The notes under the pieces are model-generated. The model was not told where the DNA came from. It saw only the letters and a program-made list of their open reading frames with translations, and ran no database searches. A program made the position numbers and the translations under genes. From Oscillospiraceae bacterium (GTDB taxonomy: Bacteria; Bacillota; Clostridia; Oscillospirales; Ruminococcaceae): DNA of 10,933 bases. The stretch spans positions 1-10,933 of the forward strand of contig JAFPXW010000140.1 in the NCBI GenBank assembly GCA_017394565.1, written 5' to 3'. Each line of letters starts with the position of its first letter. The stretch's first letter is position 1. Below, one piece after another: positions 7,553 to 10,933 of the stretch.

Positions 7553-8122
7553 TCAAATAAAAAGATTCGCCGCCGCGAAAGCGCACAGCACGGCGGTCGC
7601 AGCGATCAGCACCAGGCGACGTGTATGCCCGATGCCGTAAAAAATGCCGCGGATCAGCCGGCTTGTGTTCAGAAAGGCCAGTGCCGCAGAGCCGGCTGCC
7701 GTCACGCCGCGAAGGATGAGTGTGCTGATGTCCGGATGCAGACCGATCCCCAGGAGCGTCAGCAGTCCCCGCAGCGAAAGTGCAAGGATGATCCAGAGGA
7801 TCGTCGTGCGGATCGTATCGGGGATGAGCGTTTCCGGGAATGGGAATTCATACCCGAACGGCGGCTCCTTCCGGCGGAAAATGGGATCATGTTCCAGCGG
7901 CTCTGCGAGTCCGAAACGCACCCGAAGCCGCATCGGATCGTCTGCGATGCCAATGTCCAGACCGGACGCCGGATCGCGGTAAAACCGTTCCAGACACGCC
8001 TGGCAGATCGGTGCATCGCCCATATAATCACGGCAGCGGATGCGCCTGCCGTCTTTCAGGATCTTGCGGCAGACGGAGCATTGCAGCGAACCGTTTGCTT
8101 TGATTTTTTCTGAAAATGCCAA
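7553..8122 (-). CDS. Zinc-ribbon protein with three membrane helices (189 aa, TTG start)
   Basis: The frame starts at TTG 8122, chosen because AAAGGAGG lies 8 bases upstream and no ATG is better placed. The N-terminal ~45 residues carry CSVC (Cys15, Cys18) and ICQAC (Cys40, Cys43) with Cys30 between, a zinc-ribbon or treble-clef pattern. A linker follows (residues ~50-100) with a Pro/Phe-rich segment (PPFGYEFPFPE). Three hydrophobic segments then follow, at ~106-126 (TTILWIILALSLRGLLTLLG), ~136-152 and ~169-188, the last ending the protein. This suggests an integral membrane protein with a cytoplasmic zinc finger, which could bring the other products of the operon to the membrane. No catalytic motif is visible. 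It lies 51 bp after the pseudokinase-Hsp70 gene and 72 bp before the GTPase. The family is not one I can name; the zinc ribbon and membrane helices are read directly from the sequence. Confidence 0.8.
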   Translation of the reverse strand: MAFSEKIKANGSLQCSVCRKILKDGRRIRCRDYMGDAPICQACLERFYRDPASGLDIGIADDPMRLRVRFGLAEPLEHDPIFRRKEPPFGYEFPFPETLIPDTIRTTILWIILALSLRGLLTLLGIGLHPDISTLILRGVTAAGSAALAFLNTSRLIRGIFYGIGHTRRLVLIAATAVLCAFAAANLFI

Positions 8123-8130
8123 CGGTCAGA

Positions 8131-8138
8131 CCTCCTTT
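8131..8138 (-). promoter_or_regulatory. Strong ribosome binding site fixing a TTG start
   Basis: AAAGGAGG on the - strand stands exactly 8 bases before TTG 8122. Such a strong site before a non-ATG codon is the main reason for accepting the TTG start; the first residues after it (AFSEKIKANG) are ordinary and lead directly to the Cys motif. Confidence 0.75.
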
Positions 8139-8173
8139 TTGACATCCGGCACATCGGCTGCTGTGAAGCCGGC

Positions 8174-10498
8174 TCATGACAGCGGATGATAATAACCGGG
8201 AATGCCGGCGACTGCCTCTGTCCATTCGGATCTCTTGCCGCTGAGAAGGCTGAAAAGCCCGGCCTTGCGGGTGAGGTGATCCGCAGTTGCAGTGACGCTT
8301 TCATCTGCATTGACGCTGATATGCAGGAGCAGCTTATCCTCTGCCAGCTTGAATTCCTCCGGCAGTACGATCTTCAGGATCCCGAGGATCCGGATGCGGC
8401 TGCCTTCGGGATCGAGCGTGCTGTGGATGTGTTCCATACCGCGCGGACGGCTGTAGAGCCGGATCTGGAATCTGCCCTGTGCATCCAGATCGCTGCCGGT
8501 GACTTCACATTCGTGGGTGCATTTTGCCTTGCCGTCCGGCATCGGGATCCCTGCCCGGATCAGCGGCTGAAACACGGGCATGGCTTTCACCGGATCTGCT
8601 GCAATGATGCCCAGATCATAGGGAAGCTCGTTCATGACCGTGCCGTCGTCTTCCTCACGTTTATCGCAAAGTGCCGCATAAAAAACCGTACCGCGGATGA
8701 CTGCATTCTGGTGATCAAGGTATACGATCCGGCAGTTCGGATGCTGGAGAAAGGCGCTGACAGTCTGCCGGAGTGCCGGCGACAGGGAGGCACCGCCGGT
8801 GACAAGGACTGTCTGGATCTGATCCGGTGCAGCACCGCAGTCTGCGCAGGCTTGCTTCATTGCGATGCGAAGCTGGCGGCTGTATGGCTCGAGCAATGTC
8901 AGAAGCTGCTGGCGCGTGTAACGAAACCGCACAAACAGCGAGGTTCCGCCCCGGCTGATCAGCTCCACCCGTTCCGAGGCCTGCTCGGAGAAGGAAAGCG
9001 TGCGTTTCATCTGCTCGGCGGCTTTGCGGATGCGGCGGCGGTTTGTCGCGAATACTTCTGCGGGTAGCTCCGCATCCTGTAAACGGTACAGCGCCAGCCC
9101 GTGCTGGAGATTGATGGTCTGGAGCATATTATTGATGATGACATTTGTCATTTCGCCGCCGCCGGGTGCGGCGTAGCTGTGCGTCCAGAGGGAACCAATC
9201 GCTGCGATGTCTCCCGGTGTCATGCCGGTTCCGCACGAAATGACGCAGACATCCGTCGATCCGCTGCCGGCGTCAATGACCATCACATCCCCCGTGACCG
9301 GCTCGTACAGCCGCTGATACAGCAGTGCAGCCGTCTGCGCAGCGACCATGTTCGCATTGAATCCGGCGTCCAGCGCGGCGCGGTGCCAGAGCGTGCGGAC
9401 AGCGGAGGTGTGTCCGGCGGACATGGTGATGCTTGCCGGCGAATTCTCCTCGAATCCAAGCTCGTGCGCATCGCGGACGATGTGATCCATCATAATGCGT
9501 GCTGCCTTCTGGGGCGTGATCTGAATGCTGGAACCGTCGGCAGCAAGAACGGTCCGGTTTTCGGGCGGTTCATTCCCGGCCGGCATACACCAGATCAGCT
9601 CTGCCGGACTGGTTTCTGCAAGGTGCATCGCGTCGCGGCCAAAGACCGGAAGATCCCGTTCGCGGAACGCAATGACAGCCGGAAACGGCGGCAATCCTTC
9701 CGGTCGTTTCTTCGGAGTCAGCCGTGCGACGCGGATGGTGGAATGTCCCAGGTCGATCGCAAAGCAGGACTCCCACTGCTGAAAATGCAGCCGGGTGACG
9801 TCCGGCATCGGCACGTGCTGCGCCACGACCATACATTGGTACTCGATGGGCTTGAGGCGATAGGGGAGATTCCAGACAGCTGGTTTCTTCGGCTGAAAGA
9901 CCTGCTCGCCGTAACGCAGGTGTGTGGCCGGCTGCCAGAAATTCGCGCCGTTCCGGAGTGGGATGCGGATGCGTTCGAGCTCTGTGAGCGTCTCCTCCTC
10001 AACGATGCACATATACGCCATGCCGCTGAACATCTTTGCGAGTCTGTCCAGGACTTCCTCACGGGAAATGCGGGTACGCGGATTGAGGTCGGTCATGGGT
10101 GCCACAAGGGAGCCGAGCCGTTCGCCGGAAACCTCCAGCAGGGGAACGCTTTTTTCGTCATACCCCTGCGCCATCAGGAAGCCGGCGGCACTCAGATCCG
10201 GATCCATGCCGGTCAGGAGCTTATACAGCATGAGACCGACGATGAACACGTCATCCGAGGTGTCATGCCGCGGCTGAACGGGAGTATACTCCTTTGCATA
10301 GCCGTCCGCTTTGCGCCGGATCGTCAGGTCGCCGAAGCGCGAATCCTCATCGTCATCAGGGTATTCGATGGAAAAAACGTCCGGATTGAGAAAAGCACCG
10401 TAATTCTGCCGGGGTGTCGTCAGAAGCTGCGCCAGCACATCCGCGATCTGCTGCTGATCCCAGCGCACGCACAGCCAGTCAGAGAGCTTGAGTTTCAT
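8174..10498 (-). CDS. Pseudokinase C-lobe fused to an Hsp70-like ATPase (774 aa)
   Basis: Starts at ATG 10498, 6 bp after the preceding Hsp70 stop, with GGAGGGAGG upstream. Residues ~1-160 resemble only the C-lobe of a protein kinase. NPDVFSIEY (39-46) and FGDLTI (55-60) sit where the catalytic loop and DFG would be. SDDVFIVGLMLYKLLTG (81-97) matches subdomain IX, and MTDLNPRTRISREEVL (135-150) matches subdomain XI with its conserved Arg. The N-lobe, the ATP-binding Lys, HRD and DFG are absent, so this part is almost certainly catalytically dead. Residues ~244-610 form an Hsp70/actin-fold ATPase: phosphate-1 AIDLGHST (247-254), the helix QTAALLY (388-394), phosphate-2 IDAGSGSTD (408-416), APGGGE (444-449) and the adenosine motif VTGGAS (566-571). 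Residues ~626-745 look like a diverged DnaK beta substrate-binding domain (PYDLGI, LLLHISVNADESVTATA); there is no helical lid. No membrane segment is seen. The ATPase is likely active; the kinase-like part may serve as a binding module. Confidence 0.88.
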   Translation of the reverse strand: MKLKLSDWLCVRWDQQQIADVLAQLLTTPRQNYGAFLNPDVFSIEYPDDDEDSRFGDLTIRRKADGYAKEYTPVQPRHDTSDDVFIVGLMLYKLLTGMDPDLSAAGFLMAQGYDEKSVPLLEVSGERLGSLVAPMTDLNPRTRISREEVLDRLAKMFSGMAYMCIVEEETLTELERIRIPLRNGANFWQPATHLRYGEQVFQPKKPAVWNLPYRLKPIEYQCMVVAQHVPMPDVTRLHFQQWESCFAIDLGHSTIRVARLTPKKRPEGLPPFPAVIAFRERDLPVFGRDAMHLAETSPAELIWCMPAGNEPPENRTVLAADGSSIQITPQKAARIMMDHIVRDAHELGFEENSPASITMSAGHTSAVRTLWHRAALDAGFNANMVAAQTAALLYQRLYEPVTGDVMVIDAGSGSTDVCVISCGTGMTPGDIAAIGSLWTHSYAAPGGGEMTNVIINNMLQTINLQHGLALYRLQDAELPAEVFATNRRRIRKAAEQMKRTLSFSEQASERVELISRGGTSLFVRFRYTRQQLLTLLEPYSRQLRIAMKQACADCGAAPDQIQTVLVTGGASLSPALRQTVSAFLQHPNCRIVYLDHQNAVIRGTVFYAALCDKREEDDGTVMNELPYDLGIIAADPVKAMPVFQPLIRAGIPMPDGKAKCTHECEVTGSDLDAQGRFQIRLYSRPRGMEHIHSTLDPEGSRIRILGILKIVLPEEFKLAEDKLLLHISVNADESVTATADHLTRKAGLFSLLSGKRSEWTEAVAGIPGYYHPLS

Positions 10499-10504
10499 GG
10501 CAAA

Positions 10505-10933
10505 TCAGTTCCTCCCTCCGAGACGGACATCCAGGTCACGCTTGGTGCCGTCTGTCTGTGTGACAACGATCTGAAGAATTTTATCCTCCGTGAACACTGC
10601 ATCGAATTGCAGCTTGGGGAGCGAGGGCTTGCGCAGAAGCTGACGGAACAATCCGCCCGGCTTCCCGTCGGCTGCCAGCGGAAGCGTCCGGCGCAGGATG
10701 GTCGTGCAGGTGCGCGGATCAAATTCACCGCGGTATTCCACCAGCTCGATGTTGATGGAGGTCGCCCCTTCCTGTTCCGGCTGCACCTCGGCAGCAAATA
10801 CATCGCCCGTGTGGACAGCCGTCCCTTCTGTGATGATGGGAACGACGGAGGTGCGGCCGTTTTTGAGTAAGCCAATGGAGGAATACGCCTTGTTTTCGAT
10901 GTGAAGCCGCTGGTTGCTGTTGCAGATGGCAGC
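10505..10933 (-). CDS. Hsp70-like protein, C-terminal substrate-binding part only (5' end outside window)
   Basis: The frame is open from the right edge to the TGA at 10505, giving the last 142 residues; an internal GTG at 10786 lies within the domain and is not a start. Segments follow the beta substrate-binding domain of DnaK: SSIGLLKNGR (like the SLGIE strand and following turn), VVPIITEGTAVHTGDVF (like the IPxNTxIPTxxxxxF segment), INIELVEYRGE (like the VxIxVxQGE strand) and PKLQFDAVFTEDKILQIVVT (like the P.IEVTFDIDANGILxVSA strand pair). The protein ends at that point, with no helical lid and no EEVD-like tail. The ATPase domain should lie just right of the window. Six bases separate it from the pseudokinase-Hsp70 gene, so two Hsp70-type proteins are made side by side. 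Not a housekeeping dnaK: no grpE or dnaJ neighbours are seen, and it sits inside the GTPase operon. The fold call is good; its client is unknown. Confidence 0.8.
   Translation of the reverse strand, partial: AAICNSNQRLHIENKAYSSIGLLKNGRTSVVPIITEGTAVHTGDVFAAEVQPEQEGATSINIELVEYRGEFDPRTCTTILRRTLPLAADGKPGGLFRQLLRKPSLPKLQFDAVFTEDKILQIVVTQTDGTKRDLDVRLGGRN

Noticed and set aside
6590..8113. Long + strand open frame (507 codons) opposite the GTPase and zinc-ribbon genes
   Set aside because: It spans two opposite-strand genes and the gap between them, has no good ribosome binding site, and gives an Arg/Cys/His-rich product without a known fold.
9101..10870. Long + strand open frame (589 codons) opposite the Hsp70-like genes
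   Set aside because: It lies antisense to two genes with clear Hsp70 and kinase motifs; its translation is rich in Arg, His and Cys with no recognisable domain, as expected of a shadow frame in GC-rich coding DNA.
10505..10933. Housekeeping dnaK
   Set aside because: The visible C-terminus lacks the helical lid and tail, the sequence is strongly diverged from DnaK, and the neighbours are GTPase-system genes rather than grpE or dnaJ.

Overview
The window reads as chromosomal DNA of a Gram-positive anaerobe of the Oscillospiraceae/Ruminococcus type. Three things suggest this: strong AGGAGG ribosome binding sites, a fairly GC-rich composition judged by eye, and a lipoprotein joining a propeller-like region to a family 1 solute-binding domain, an arrangement I associate with gut Ruminococcaceae. 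The taxonomic call is an inference. There are no rRNA or tRNA genes, CRISPR arrays or recognisable transposons. Coding is dense.

Left part (1-3136, + strand): the 3' end of a single-pass membrane protein with the layout of an anti-sigma factor (short cytoplasmic stub, one membrane helix, extracellular domain), followed 17 bp later by an 811-residue lipoprotein with an extracellular solute-binding domain. No permease or ATPase gene follows; a terminator closes the unit. The lipoprotein may therefore sense or bind a ligand at the surface rather than feed an adjacent transporter.

Right part (3219-10933, - strand, read right to left): one tightly packed operon of at least seven genes, several coupled by overlapping stop and start codons, ending at the same terminator. 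In order of transcription: (1) the C-terminal substrate-binding part of an Hsp70-like protein, cut by the window edge; (2) a 774-residue fusion of a degenerate protein-kinase C-lobe to an Hsp70-type ATPase; (3) a small zinc-ribbon protein with three membrane helices, starting at TTG; (4) a P-loop GTPase with GGSASGKT, DYAGE and an altered TQTD guanine motif; (5) a 297-residue protein that may be a degenerate GTPase sister without a working P-loop; (6) a 337-residue protein whose N-terminus resembles GTPase-associated protein 1 (GAP1-N) domains; (7) a 330-residue protein of unknown family.

This right-hand operon is the interesting part. A GTPase, a possible dead GTPase partner, a GAP1-like protein, two Hsp70-like proteins, a pseudokinase and a membrane zinc ribbon resemble the NTP-dependent conflict or signalling systems described computationally around TRAFAC-type 'double GTPases'. 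The exact combination is not one I can match to a characterised system. Whether it defends against phage, handles protein complexes at the membrane or does something else cannot be read from the sequence.
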